DNA from: Lachnospiraceae bacterium | Lineage (GTDB): Bacteria; Bacillota; Clostridia; Lachnospirales; Lachnospiraceae | Assembly (NCBI GenBank): GCA_017470985.1 | Contig: JAFUXA010000009.1 | Location: 62,001 to 126,000, forward strand | Reading direction: 5' to 3' | DNA: 64,000 nucleotides | Shown: positions 8,335-17,063 of the stretch, piece by piece | How positions within the stretch are numbered: the stretch's first letter is position 1 | Layout of the letters: every line of letters begins with the position of its first letter | Program-made: the position numbers and the translations under genes | The notes under the pieces: model-generated | Seen by the model: the letters and a program-made list of their open reading frames with translations, nothing else | What the model was told of the DNA's origin: nothing | The model's database searches: none

Positions 8335-9738
8335 TCAAGAGATTCCGCACTTCATTGTGGCAATTTGATAGCCATTGGTTGAAAGAGGCATAGTGTTGCC
8401 CAGTTTGATAATGGAACCTGTGGAAGGATCAATTATAATTACATAGATATTGAAATTGCCCTTGGTATATTCTCTGAGATTCAAATCTGCTGTAAGAGAA
8501 ACCGGTTTGTTAGGATACCAGGATGAAGTGCTGGTGTCCAATGGGATTTTAATGAGCTCTTCTGTATCTACATTTTTCAGAACCAGACTCACCTCGAAAT
8601 TATGTAAAGTGTTGGCGAAGCCTGTGTTTTCAAATTCAACATTTAACTTGCCTTGATCGTCTCTTAATGGGTCAAAGGACAAACTGGTGGAATTGACTAC
8701 AAATCGATAACCCAGATGAGCGGTGATATAATCGTAACCGGTTACACCTGAGAAGGCATCCTCTCCTCTGTAGGATACATTTTTCCACTGGTTAAGTACA
8801 CTGGCATTTTCATCGGCGCTGAGATATGACACATGATATCCCTGCAGGGTGGTAATGGCAGTTGATAAATCATAGAGGTTGGAATCATTTCCCACAGCAC
8901 CACCAATTGGAGCCCAGGTGCTTATTGCGGCAAGGCCGTCAAGGCTGGCCTGACTATTGTCGGAGGTGATATTGTACTGCGAGATTCCTAATCTGAAAGG
9001 CATGCTGTTTATGTTTTGCTTCTGTAATGGATTGTCAGAAGTCAGACTGGTAGGCATGCGCTTTATATTATTTACCTTCATATACATGTTAGGATCAGTG
9101 ACAGACAGGTAGGTATTATATTCCAGCAAGGAACCTATATATTTGGTTAAATCGATAATATTTTCCTCGGTATTATACATAGAGCCCTGATATAAGCCGT
9201 TGTTTCCAATAAATGCTCCCTGCAGGGAGTAAATGAGTGGAGCATACTCTGAAATAATTGGTGTCAGTTGCTCCATGTGGAGATATACTTTGGAAATATC
9301 CATAGGCTCTGCTAAAGTACCTATTGCTGAGCTGCCATAATTGATTCTCAGGATAATCTGCTTGCCGGAATTGGACCAGGCAGATAGAATTGCCTTGAGC
9401 TCAGAGGCTGCGTGGGGAGTAATATCAATATTGGCATAAGCATTGATATTTACATCCAGCAGACATAGTTGAGTAGCATTATCTAAAGCCTGGGCAGCTT
9501 CTATAAGAGAAGTGTCGATGGTACTATCCTCTTTGATTGTATAGCTGTATGTGTGATACCAGCCGCAGTAAGGATTGTTCAAGGAATCGCTGGATAAGCT
9601 TAGACTGGTTGGGGCGTACTCCACCTGTAATAATCGGTCTTTTATAAGGTAGATGCCCAATATACTTATTGTTGTTAAAAATATAATTAGTCCCACAATG
9701 AATCTCAAAGTGGTATGTTTTTTCTTTTGTTTAGCCAT
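8335..9738 (-). CDS. Membrane-anchored DUF4874/DUF4832 protein
   Basis: 467 aa from the ATG at 9738; the frame stays open to 9789, but MAKQKKK followed by one hydrophobic span (about residues 11-33) is a typical signal-anchor start. No convincing ribosome site precedes either candidate. After the anchor comes NNPYCGWYHTYSY, the NP-x-x-G-W opening of DUF4874, then a TIM-barrel-like region (LLDVNINAYANI, IILRINYG) and a C-terminal DUF4832/beta-sandwich region (LSFDPLRDDQGKLNVEFENTG). Such proteins are extracellular and suspected to be glycoside-hydrolase-like, but no activity is established. Single gene, leftward, divergent from the next diguanylate cyclase. Confidence 0.7.
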   Translation of the reverse strand: MAKQKKKHTTLRFIVGLIIFLTTISILGIYLIKDRLLQVEYAPTSLSLSSDSLNNPYCGWYHTYSYTIKEDSTIDTSLIEAAQALDNATQLCLLDVNINAYANIDITPHAASELKAILSAWSNSGKQIILRINYGSSAIGTLAEPMDISKVYLHMEQLTPIISEYAPLIYSLQGAFIGNNGLYQGSMYNTEENIIDLTKYIGSLLEYNTYLSVTDPNMYMKVNNIKRMPTSLTSDNPLQKQNINSMPFRLGISQYNITSDNSQASLDGLAAISTWAPIGGAVGNDSNLYDLSTAITTLQGYHVSYLSADENASVLNQWKNVSYRGEDAFSGVTGYDYITAHLGYRFVVNSTSLSFDPLRDDQGKLNVEFENTGFANTLHNFEVSLVLKNVDTEELIKIPLDTSTSSWYPNKPVSLTADLNLREYTKGNFNIYVIIIDPSTGSIIKLGNTMPLSTNGYQIATMKCGIS

Positions 9739-9847
9739 AAATATATAATAGCAAAAAAAGTGCAAAATGGCTTTCATTTTTTTGCACATAAGCGGTGTAA
9801 TAATGATATAATATAACTTACCTATGCGATGAGCAGTAGGAGGGGCA

Positions 9848-9952
9848 TGATTATCAATAGAATTTGGAAGATATTGATATTTTGTATAATAGAAAGTTTA
9901 CGGGGATTATGGATAAAAGAGGTTATTTTAGGAAGATATGCAATTCTTTAAT
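9848..9952 (+). CDS. Possible 34-residue upstream ORF / leader of the diguanylate cyclase
   Basis: ATG 9848 lies 2 bp after AGGAGGGG, the best ribosome site in the area, though the spacing is very short. The frame encodes MIINRIWKILIFCIIESLRG and 14 more residues, then TAA at 9950-9952. It overlaps the start of the cyclase gene (ATG 9909) in another frame. It could be a coupling leader, or a sign that the true cyclase N-terminus was shifted by an indel. No homology recognised. Confidence 0.3.
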
Positions 9953-11606
9953 TGGCATAGTTATAAGCCTGATTTTTGTTATAGGCATGATGTATCTCAT
10001 GTATCAGAACCAGGAGACTGTAATCGAGCATCATTTGCAAGATGACTGGTTGGTTTCTGTGAATGGTGAAGCTTATAGAGAGGTAAATGATTTGCCATCT
10101 ACAATTTATAAGGGCTTGAAGAAAGGTGATAGGGTTACTATCAAAAACACTTTGCCTGCATATTGTAGAGAGCGCCAGACTATGGTTATATTGGAATATC
10201 TGTCTGCGGTAAATGTACATGTGGATGGGAAACTGATATATAGCTATGGCGACAGGATTATCAGAGAAGGCGGGATGGTTGGAAGCGGATATCATTTTGT
10301 AAATATTCCACCTCGCAGTAACGGCCAGGTTATCACTATTAAATTTGTATGTGGTGAGGATGATGCATTTACAAATATCATCGAACCGGTCATTATACAA
10401 ACTGGATATTCTCATGTGCATTATGCAAATGGACGATTCTACGCTACTGCTATATGTATGTTTCTGACAGTGCTGGGAATTGTACTTATGATTTTAAGTG
10501 CGGCTACTATTAGAATCAGTAGAATAATGCTTAGACTGATATATATTGGAACATTTAGTTTCCTTATAGGTATATGGTCTATGTGTAATATGAAAATATT
10601 ACAGATATTCCAGATGAATATGGCTGTGGTGACAACCTTGGAATATCTGACTCTGTATCTGGCACCTATTCCATTTATGATGCTGATTATGGAAATGTGT
10701 CGTGAGGAAAAGAGCTGGAGATATTATATAATGCGTTCAGTTGTATTGCTCCTTTCTACATTTGCTGTGATTTCAACTATTCTGCATTACATGGATGTGG
10801 TTCATTTCCCAAAGAGTCTGCCATATTTCCACATGTTTGGAGCTTTGTCTCTGGTGGTTGTTGTTGCTGTTGGAATTGGAGGCAGACGTCAGAGAAGCAA
10901 TTCGGATCGTATGTTAATCGCAGGAGTGATGGTGCTGGTAGCGGCCATAGGATATGATTTGGCACGATTTAATATACAGAAATATCTGGCTCAGGACAAT
11001 GAGTTCCTCTCATTTAGTGTGATTCCATATGGAGCATTGGTATTTATAATCTTCTTGATTTTGAGTTATGCCTTCTATGCTTATGACATGTTGGTATCCA
11101 AAGCGGAGAAGGATTGGCTTACATACAGAGCCTACACAGATCAGTTGTGTGGAATCAATAATAGAGCCAAGAGTACAGAGGATTTTGCTGCCTTGGATGC
11201 TTCTGAGGGCAAGATTGTATATGAACTTATTAATATTGATTTGAATGGTTTGAAACGAGTGAATGATACTCTGGGCCATGAGCAGGGAGATATACTGCTG
11301 AAAGAATTTGCTGATATTTTGAAAAAAGCCTTTGATGGTGTTGGAGATGTATATAGAATGGGCGGCGATGAATTTCTTGTCATTGTCTATGAAAATAATT
11401 TCAAGCATGTGAGTCATGCTCTTGAGACAATGGAGGCCATGGAGAAGAAGAAATCCGTTGAATACCCATTTGTTATTGAAGCTTCTTATGGAATAGCAAA
11501 AAGTAATGAACCTGGTTTGGATATGGCCAGTAAGGTATATGCAGAGGCTGATTCCAGAATGTACGAAATGAAAATGGCCATTAAGCGCCGTAGAAGATTG
11601 GGATAA
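9909..11606 (+). CDS. Membrane diguanylate cyclase with extracytoplasmic sensor and multi-pass membrane region
   Basis: 565 aa from ATG 9909 (GGGG site upstream; the TTG at 9864 in the same frame is less likely). Residues about 10-30 form TM1, then a roughly 150-residue extracytoplasmic beta-rich domain (DDWLVSVNGEAYREV...VHVDGKLIYSYG) like the DISM sensor. About seven membrane helices follow (about 175-400), then a GGDEF domain with GGDEF at 485-489. It makes c-di-GMP in response to an external signal. No RxxD inhibitory site is seen. A TATAAT at 9885-9890 may be a promoter, but its -35 is weak. Confidence 0.9.
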   Translation: MDKRGYFRKICNSLIGIVISLIFVIGMMYLMYQNQETVIEHHLQDDWLVSVNGEAYREVNDLPSTIYKGLKKGDRVTIKNTLPAYCRERQTMVILEYLSAVNVHVDGKLIYSYGDRIIREGGMVGSGYHFVNIPPRSNGQVITIKFVCGEDDAFTNIIEPVIIQTGYSHVHYANGRFYATAICMFLTVLGIVLMILSAATIRISRIMLRLIYIGTFSFLIGIWSMCNMKILQIFQMNMAVVTTLEYLTLYLAPIPFMMLIMEMCREEKSWRYYIMRSVVLLLSTFAVISTILHYMDVVHFPKSLPYFHMFGALSLVVVVAVGIGGRRQRSNSDRMLIAGVMVLVAAIGYDLARFNIQKYLAQDNEFLSFSVIPYGALVFIIFLILSYAFYAYDMLVSKAEKDWLTYRAYTDQLCGINNRAKSTEDFAALDASEGKIVYELINIDLNGLKRVNDTLGHEQGDILLKEFADILKKAFDGVGDVYRMGGDEFLVIVYENNFKHVSHALETMEAMEKKKSVEYPFVIEASYGIAKSNEPGLDMASKVYAEADSRMYEMKMAIKRRRRLG

Positions 11607-11628
11607 TGCATCAGTAATTTGATGCATT
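11605..11628. terminator. Hairpin over converging stop codons
   Basis: AATGCATCA (11605-11613) pairs perfectly with TGATGCATT (11620-11628). It covers the end of the cyclase gene and the stop of the leftward gene. There is no T-tract, so termination would be weak or factor-assisted. Confidence 0.45.
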
Positions 11629-11880
11629 ATCATTTAACCAAGTTGTAATTTGTTCCAGACCTTCGTCGGAGAAATCGAAGAGCTCGTAAGTCATCTGGCT
11701 TGCGTCGGTTTTATCGTAGGCGAAAGGTCCGGGCCAAATTGCAACTTTTAATTTTGTTATAGCATCATCACCTTCTCCGGTGACATCTTTGACAATGCGG
11801 TATCGCATATTTCCCAAACTGCCGGTGAAGGCAGATTTCTTATAGAATTCTAATGACAAAATATCTTTTTTAATTAGCAT
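11611..11880 (-). CDS. Conserved small hypothetical protein
   Basis: 89 aa, soluble, acidic C-terminus. It begins MLIKKDILSLEFYKKSAFTGS and has a central WPGPFAYDKT segment; the 'LEFYKK..FTGS..GMRYR' layout resembles a short conserved family of Lachnospiraceae with no known function. A GAGGGAAG site precedes ATG 11880. No enzyme motif is visible, and nothing in the neighbourhood suggests a role. Confidence 0.75.
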   Translation of the reverse strand: MLIKKDILSLEFYKKSAFTGSLGNMRYRIVKDVTGEGDDAITKLKVAIWPGPFAYDKTDASQMTYELFDFSDEGLEQITTWLNDNASNY

Positions 11881-12040
11881 AATCTTCCCTCGTATTTCTT
11901 AGAAATAATATATCTATTTTCGCACAAAATAAGATAATAATAAATACACTTATGATATAATAATTCAGTGGGTTGTAAAGACCGGTGCAAATAAAATCAG
12001 GGGCGTCCGGCAGGATTTGCAATCTGCGTTTGGAGGGTAT

Positions 12041-13027
12041 ATGAGAGAGACAAAGAAGAGACTGGCATTATTTATGATAATCGCCATGGCACTTGCTTTG
12101 ACAGTGCCAAATAAAATGACAGTAAATGCAGCAGAAACTACTACGGGTTCAAACTGGATGGCGGGAGTAGATGGTGAGAAGACACTTAGCAACATCACTA
12201 TTCCCGGAACTCACGATTCATGTACACAGCATGTACCACTGGGATTTATATTTCAGTGTCAAAATGAGGATATATCTACCCAGCTTGAAGACGGTTGTAG
12301 ATATTTAGATATCAGAGCAGCTATATCGGAAAAGGATAATGAGCCGGCTTTGGTTATGGTTCATAATTTTGCAAAATGCAAGAAGGGACCGTGGCCATGG
12401 TCAAAGAAGTTGTATTTAAACGAGGTGGTGGATGATGTCTATGCATTTCTTGAGCAGAATCCTACAGAGACAGTTATCTTCAATGTGAAAGCAGAAAATG
12501 GCGATGATGATATCTCGACACTTCAGCAGTTGCTCTATGAAAAGATTGATGAGAATGGAGATAAATGGTATACAGCAAATGAAATTCCTACATTAAATCA
12601 GGTTCGAGGCAAGATAGTGTTGGCTACAAGATTCGAAGACAAAATCGGAGTTGGCGAGTCTCGCAGAGGTTTAAACTTCGCATGGGAAGGTCAGGGCGGC
12701 AAGGATATAGTGGAAGAACCTGCTGCGGTATCGGCGATAAATGATAATGCTAATTTGTGGGTTCAGGACAGATATAAGTATTCAACAGAGGATAAGATTA
12801 ACGCTGTTGTGGAGGTACTTGAAAATTGTCAGGCGAATGAGAATACATTTTCCGTCAATTTCACTTCCACTTCCGGAACAAAATATGCAGGTCGTCCGAA
12901 GAAGTATGCGGGTGAAATTAACAGATATTTAAAAGAATATGACTGGCAGCAGGATGCCAACTATGGAATTGTTGTTGTAGATTTCATGGATGCGGACCTG
13001 GCCGGATGTATATATAGTACTAATTAA
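12041..13027 (+). CDS. Secreted phosphatidylinositol-specific phospholipase C-like protein
   Basis: 328 aa from ATG 12041, which has TGGAGGG just upstream (TTG 12017 rejected). Residues 1-30 are a signal peptide with a likely cut near VNA-AE. The PI-PLC X domain follows, with the first catalytic His in IPGTHDS (H58) and the second in VMVHNF (H108); the region GCRYLDIRAA is the usual strand between them. Such enzymes cleave phosphatidylinositol or GPI anchors outside the cell. A TATAAT at 11956-11961 is the likely -10. No sorting signal is seen, so it is probably released. Confidence 0.85.
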   Translation: MRETKKRLALFMIIAMALALTVPNKMTVNAAETTTGSNWMAGVDGEKTLSNITIPGTHDSCTQHVPLGFIFQCQNEDISTQLEDGCRYLDIRAAISEKDNEPALVMVHNFAKCKKGPWPWSKKLYLNEVVDDVYAFLEQNPTETVIFNVKAENGDDDISTLQQLLYEKIDENGDKWYTANEIPTLNQVRGKIVLATRFEDKIGVGESRRGLNFAWEGQGGKDIVEEPAAVSAINDNANLWVQDRYKYSTEDKINAVVEVLENCQANENTFSVNFTSTSGTKYAGRPKKYAGEINRYLKEYDWQQDANYGIVVVDFMDADLAGCIYSTN

Positions 13028-13048
13028 GAGATTTTACGAGGTGAGAAA

Positions 13049-13660
13049 ATGCCACAATCAAGACCAATGCCGGGAGAATTATACCGACATTTCAAAAACA
13101 AGATGTATCAGATAGTTGCAGTAGCAACTCACTCGGAGACAAGAGAACCATATGTAGTATATCAGGCTTTGTATGGGGATTTTAGAACATATATCAGACC
13201 TTATGATATGTTTATCAGCGAGGTGGATCATGTGAAATATCCTGAGATTCAGCAGAAATACAGATTTGAGCTGGTGGGAAGTCACGCTGTAGTGGAGCGG
13301 GAATTGGCTGATTCTCAGGCTGAATTGGCAAGCGCTGTGAGAGATGAGCCTGCAATGGAAGCGGCGGATGCTGCAAGATGTGAATCGGCAGCAGAATCTG
13401 CAAGTGTTATAGAAACTGAGAATAGCACTTCGGAAAATGATTTGGTTAATCCGAAATTCTTGGATTTTCTGGATGCTGACAGCTATGACCGTAAGTATGA
13501 TATTTACGCATCCATGGTTGATGAATTAGACGACCATCTGATAAATCAGATGGCTGCATCTATTGATGAAATTATAGAAGATGGACCTCTCCATGTACGA
13601 ATTGAGAGTTTGCGTAGAAGTATTAAGACCAAAGCAAAATATGAATTGCACCGTAGATAA
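13049..13660 (+). CDS. DUF1653 domain protein
   Basis: 203 aa. Residues about 7-75 match the short DUF1653 fold: PGELYRHFKNKMYQIVAVA, then TREPYVVYQALYGDFRTYIRP, an SH3-like barrel of unknown function. An Ala/Glu-rich linker (about 85-140) and a helical tail follow. The ribosome site is GAGGTGAG. It lies 21 bp after the PI-PLC gene, so the two may share a transcript, with no functional reason visible. Confidence 0.85.
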   Translation: MPQSRPMPGELYRHFKNKMYQIVAVATHSETREPYVVYQALYGDFRTYIRPYDMFISEVDHVKYPEIQQKYRFELVGSHAVVERELADSQAELASAVRDEPAMEAADAARCESAAESASVIETENSTSENDLVNPKFLDFLDADSYDRKYDIYASMVDELDDHLINQMAASIDEIIEDGPLHVRIESLRRSIKTKAKYELHRR

Positions 13661-13673
13661 TTATTGGTGCAAT
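13645..13673. terminator. Hairpin spanning two abutting convergent stop codons
   Basis: ATTGCACC (13645-13652) pairs with GGTGCAAT (13666-13673). The DUF1653 stop (13658-13660) and the CYTH stop (13661-13663) abut inside the loop. There is no T-run on either side. Confidence 0.4.
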
Positions 13674-14104
13674 GCCATATTTACATTATGATAAGCTTTG
13701 TTGTAGGTGACTTCTTCACCGAACCATTCAGGAGGTGTGAAGTTGTTGGCGGCTTCCTCGGAGTCGAATTCAACTTCTGCCATAACAAGTGGTTTCATAT
13801 ATCCATGGAATACATCTAATTCCACAGTGTGAGAACCTAGAGGTATCATGTATCTGGTTTTGGAGATGATATGTCCATCAGCTTTTTTTAAGAGATGATT
13901 ATAAGCTGATTGTGTAAGAGGCATTTCTTCCTCCTGGCGTACCATCATTCCTTTGGATTTGTAGGTGAGAATATATTTATCATCTGACTTACGAATTCGT
14001 ACAACAGGTTCCTCGCACAGATAGGCTTGTTCAATTTCCTTAGAAGGATATTGGTTTAAGTTTTGTGGAATCTCTCTTATGAGATATTTGCGTTCTATTT
14101 CCAT
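13661..14104 (-). CDS. CYTH domain protein (triphosphate tunnel enzyme family)
   Basis: 147 aa. The N-terminal EIERKYL motif (residues 2-8) defines the CYTH fold, which binds triphosphate in a beta tunnel. The alternating basic/acidic strands (VVRIRKSDDKYILTYKSKG; HTVELDVFHGY; MAEVEFDSEEAA) are all present. Bacterial members are mostly inorganic triphosphatases; the substrate here is not known. It ends exactly where DUF1653 ends on the opposite strand and diverges from the DJ-1 gene. Confidence 0.9.
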   Translation of the reverse strand: MEIERKYLIREIPQNLNQYPSKEIEQAYLCEEPVVRIRKSDDKYILTYKSKGMMVRQEEEMPLTQSAYNHLLKKADGHIISKTRYMIPLGSHTVELDVFHGYMKPLVMAEVEFDSEEAANNFTPPEWFGEEVTYNKAYHNVNMALHQ

Positions 14105-14151
14105 AGATGTCTCCTTGAATTGGTTTGTTTGAATTATCTAGTATTATTTAT

Positions 14152-14184
14152 CATATGAATATATGAGATGATATCATTCATATG
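14152..14184. promoter_or_regulatory. Long inverted repeat in the divergent CYTH / DJ-1 promoter region
   Basis: CATATGAAT (14152-14160) and ATTCATATG (14176-14184) are perfect 9-bp inverted arms separated by 15 bp. The position between divergent genes fits an operator for both, but no regulator is identifiable. Confidence 0.4.
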
Positions 14185-14240
14185 GTTTGAGTATAAAATA
14201 TAAATTATTATTTAACAAGTTGGGAAAATGGAGGAATGGT

Positions 14241-14792
14241 ATGAGCAAAATTGGTATTTGTATGGCTGATGGCTGCGAGGAAATTGAAGGCTTAACAGTA
14301 GTGGACTTGCTTCGAAGAGCGAAATTAAATATTGATATGATTTCTATTACAGGTTCGAGGGAAGTATGCGGCTCTCATAATATTAAATTTCAGTGTGATG
14401 CCAAAATAGAAGATGTGAATTGGGATGATTATGATGGGATTGTCCTTCCGGGAGGAATACCTGGAACGCCAAATCTTGAGGCCAATGAGATTGTGACTGA
14501 TACTGTAAAGAAATTCGTGGAGGAAGGAAAGCTTGTGGCTGCAATTTGTGCGGCCCCAAGTATATTCGGACACTTAGGAATTCTAGAAGGCAAGAATGCC
14601 ACATCTTATCCTGGTTTTGAAGATGAAATGAAAGGGTGCCATTATCAGATTGATGCTGTGGTTGTGGATGAAAATATTATTACAAGCCGTGGCATGGGAA
14701 CAGCTATAGATTTTGGTTTGGCATTAATTGAATATTTAACAGATAAGGCGGCGGCAGATGTAATGGCTGACAAGATTGTATACAGAAAGTAA
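14241..14792 (+). CDS. DJ-1/PfpI family protein
   Basis: 183 aa from ATG 14241, chosen because GGAGGAATGGT precedes it (14187 would add 18 residues without a ribosome site). The DJ-1 class shows as the early acidic ADGCEEIE, followed by IVLPGGIPG and the nucleophile elbow AAICAAPS with C103. The family includes deglycases, chaperone-like proteins and ThiJ-type proteins; the exact activity cannot be read from sequence. It is alone downstream of a divergent promoter region. Confidence 0.9.
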   Translation: MSKIGICMADGCEEIEGLTVVDLLRRAKLNIDMISITGSREVCGSHNIKFQCDAKIEDVNWDDYDGIVLPGGIPGTPNLEANEIVTDTVKKFVEEGKLVAAICAAPSIFGHLGILEGKNATSYPGFEDEMKGCHYQIDAVVVDENIITSRGMGTAIDFGLALIEYLTDKAAADVMADKIVYRK

Positions 14793-14842
14793 TATTTGCC
14801 TAGAATCCCTTGATTTATAATGGTTTCACGGGGTAAATTGCC

Positions 14843-14871
14843 TTGATATTTGAAAATCCCTGTGATATAAT
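14843..14871 (+). promoter_or_regulatory. Sigma-A promoter of tig-clpP
   Basis: TTGATA (14843-14848), 17-bp spacer, TATAAT (14866-14871); about 43 bp before the tig start codon. Confidence 0.8.
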
Positions 14872-14913
14872 CTCATAATGACTGCACTAGAATAAGGAGG
14901 AAAAATAATCATA

Positions 14914-16347
14914 ATGAGTGTTAAAGTTGAAACATTAGAGAATAATATGGCTAAATTGACTGTTGAAGTGCCAGCAGCTGAATTAGATAAGGCATTAGAT
15001 ACAGCATATAATAGACAGAAGAAGAGTATTTCATTACCAGGTTTCCGTAAGGGCAAGGTTCCTAGAGCAATGGTAGAGAAGATGTACGGAGCAGAAGTAT
15101 TCTACGAGGATGCTGCCAACATTTTGTTACAGCAGACATATCCAGAAGCTTATGACGAGAGTGGACTTGATATTGTATCACAGCCTACAATCGATGTAGT
15201 ACAGCTTGAGAAGGGTAAGGACTTCATCTACACAGCAGAAGTTGCTCTTAAGCCAGAAGTTAAGCTTGGTAAATACAAGGGTGTATCTGTAACAAAGGCA
15301 GACACAAAGGTTACAGCTACAGAAGTAAAGGCAGAGGCTGATAAGGAAAGAGAAGCTTCGGCTCGTAAAGTTAAAGTTGAGAAGGCTTTGAAGAACGGCG
15401 ATACAGCAGTTATCGATTTCGTTGGTTCTATTGATGGCGTTGAATTCGAAGGTGGCGCTGGCGAGGATTACCCACTTGAGCTTGGTTCTGGATCATTTAT
15501 CCCAGGATTTGAAGATCAGTTAGTAGGTAAGAAGGTTGGCGATGAAGTTGATGTAAATGTTACATTCCCAGCTGAGTACCAGGCAGCAGAGCTTGCTGGT
15601 AAGGACGCTTTATTCAAGGTTACAATCAAGGATGCTACTAGAAAAGAGCTTCCAAAGCTTGATGAGGCATTCGCTGAGGACAAGGGCTTTGATTCAGTAG
15701 AAGATTACAAGGCTGATTTAAAGAAGAAGCTTGAGGAGCGCAAGGCAGAAGAAGGCCGTCGTCTCCAGGAAGATGAAGCAATGGAGAAGGTTATCGAGGA
15801 TGCTAAGATGGATATCCCAGAGGCTATGATCGATAATCAGGTAAATTCAATGCTTAATGATATGTCAAATCAGTTAATGCAGTCTGGTCTTTCAATGGAG
15901 CAGTACATGCAGTTCACTGGAATGACAATGGATAAGTTCAAAGAGCAGGTTCGTCCTGATGCTATCAAGAGAATCCAGGGTTCTCTCGTATTAGAGGCAA
16001 TCGTAAAGGCTGAGAATATTGAAGCTAGCGATGCTGATGTTGATGCTGAGATCGAGAAGATGGCAGCAGCTTACGGTATGGATGTAGAGCAGCTTAAGAA
16101 GACTGTATCTGATTCAGATAGAGAGAATATCAAGGCTGATCTTGCTTCACAGAAGGCTCTTGACTTCGTTATGGAAAATGCTAAGCAGACAGCAAAGAAG
16201 TCTACAGCAAAGAAGGCTGAGGCTGCTGATGGCGAAGAGAAGGCTGAGAAGAAGACAACAAAGAAGTCTACAACAAAGAAGGCTGACGATGAGAAGCCTG
16301 CAAAGAAGACAACAACAAAGAAGGCAACAAAGAAAGAAGTGGAATAA
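14914..16347 (+). CDS. tig: Trigger factor with Lys/Thr-rich C-terminal tail
   Basis: 477 aa ribosome-associated chaperone and peptidyl-prolyl isomerase. The ribosome-docking signature GFRKGKVP is at 43-50. The FKBP-type PPIase domain spans about 155-240 (AVIDFVGSIDGVEFEGG; GSFIPGFEDQLVG). The C-terminal helical arms run to about 420. After that comes an extra tail of about 55 residues, mostly Lys, Thr, Ala, Glu and Asp with many KK pairs, absent from textbook trigger factors. ATG 14914 follows AGGAGG. clpP begins 3 bp after the stop, the usual tig-clpP-clpX order. Confidence 0.95.
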   Translation: MSVKVETLENNMAKLTVEVPAAELDKALDTAYNRQKKSISLPGFRKGKVPRAMVEKMYGAEVFYEDAANILLQQTYPEAYDESGLDIVSQPTIDVVQLEKGKDFIYTAEVALKPEVKLGKYKGVSVTKADTKVTATEVKAEADKEREASARKVKVEKALKNGDTAVIDFVGSIDGVEFEGGAGEDYPLELGSGSFIPGFEDQLVGKKVGDEVDVNVTFPAEYQAAELAGKDALFKVTIKDATRKELPKLDEAFAEDKGFDSVEDYKADLKKKLEERKAEEGRRLQEDEAMEKVIEDAKMDIPEAMIDNQVNSMLNDMSNQLMQSGLSMEQYMQFTGMTMDKFKEQVRPDAIKRIQGSLVLEAIVKAENIEASDADVDAEIEKMAAAYGMDVEQLKKTVSDSDRENIKADLASQKALDFVMENAKQTAKKSTAKKAEAADGEEKAEKKTTKKSTTKKADDEKPAKKTTTKKATKKEVE

Positions 16348-16350
16348 TAT

Positions 16351-16935
16351 ATGGCAACAATACCTTATGTCATCGAGCAAAACAGTAGAGGTGAGCGTTC
16401 ATACGACATCTACTCTAGATTATTAAAAGATAGAATTATCTTCCTCGGGGAAGAAGTTAATGAGACAACAGCTAGTCTTGTAGTTGCTCAGATGCTTTTC
16501 CTTGAGTCAGAGGATCCAAATAAGGATATACATCTGTATATTAACTCGCCAGGTGGTATGGTAACAGCTGGTATGGCAATCTATGACACAATGCAGTACA
16601 TCAAATGTGATGTATCTACAATCTGTATTGGAATGGCAGCATCTATGGGTGCTTTCCTCCTTGCAGGTGGTGCTAAAGGCAAGAGATTCGCTCTTCCAAA
16701 TGCAGAGGTTATGATTCACCAGCCATCAGGTGGTGCCAAGGGACAGGCTACTGAGATTCAGATAGCTGCAGAAAATATTTTGAAGACCAAGAAGAAGTTA
16801 AATGAAATCTTGGCTGAAAATACTGGCAAGCCTGTAGAGCAGGTGGCACAGGATACAGAGAGAGATCATTGGCTCTCAGCTGAAGAAGCTCTTGAGTATG
16901 GTCTTGTTGATGGTATTATTACAAAAAAAGAATAA
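16351..16935 (+). CDS. clpP: ATP-dependent Clp protease proteolytic subunit
   Basis: 194 aa serine protease that forms the double-heptamer chamber fed by ClpX. The catalytic triad is visible: S98 in [10 protein letters not shown]123 in MIHQPSGG, D172 in DTERD. The IGF-loop pocket and handle regions are normal. The start is 3 bp after the tig stop, so translation may be coupled. A hairpin and about 128 bp separate it from clpX. Confidence 0.98.
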   Translation: MATIPYVIEQNSRGERSYDIYSRLLKDRIIFLGEEVNETTASLVVAQMLFLESEDPNKDIHLYINSPGGMVTAGMAIYDTMQYIKCDVSTICIGMAASMGAFLLAGGAKGKRFALPNAEVMIHQPSGGAKGQATEIQIAAENILKTKKKLNEILAENTGKPVEQVAQDTERDHWLSAEEALEYGLVDGIITKKE

Positions 16936-16947
16936 TTTTATAACTTA

Positions 16948-16973
16948 GAGGGTACCCCGAATGGGATACCCTC
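16948..16973 (+). terminator. Hairpin in the clpP-clpX gap
   Basis: GAGGGTACCC (16948-16957) pairs with GGGATACCCTC (16963-16973) with one bulged A. AAAGTGC follows, with no T-run, so it is more likely an RNA-stabilising or attenuating hairpin than a full terminator. Confidence 0.45.
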
Positions 16974-17063
16974 AAAGTGCATTTATAAAAGTCGATAAAA
17001 CTCCATTTTCCAGGGAAGTGTGGAGTCCGACTTGAATAAATCTAGAAGAGAGTGAGATTTAAT

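Noticed and set aside
11881..12040. Cyclic-di-GMP riboswitch before the PI-PLC gene
   Set aside because: The conserved GCACAGGGCAAACC-type core is absent although two c-di-GMP enzymes lie nearby.
16190..16345. AAGAAG-rich repeats considered as a non-coding minisatellite
   Set aside because: They are in frame with tig and encode its Lys/Thr tail.
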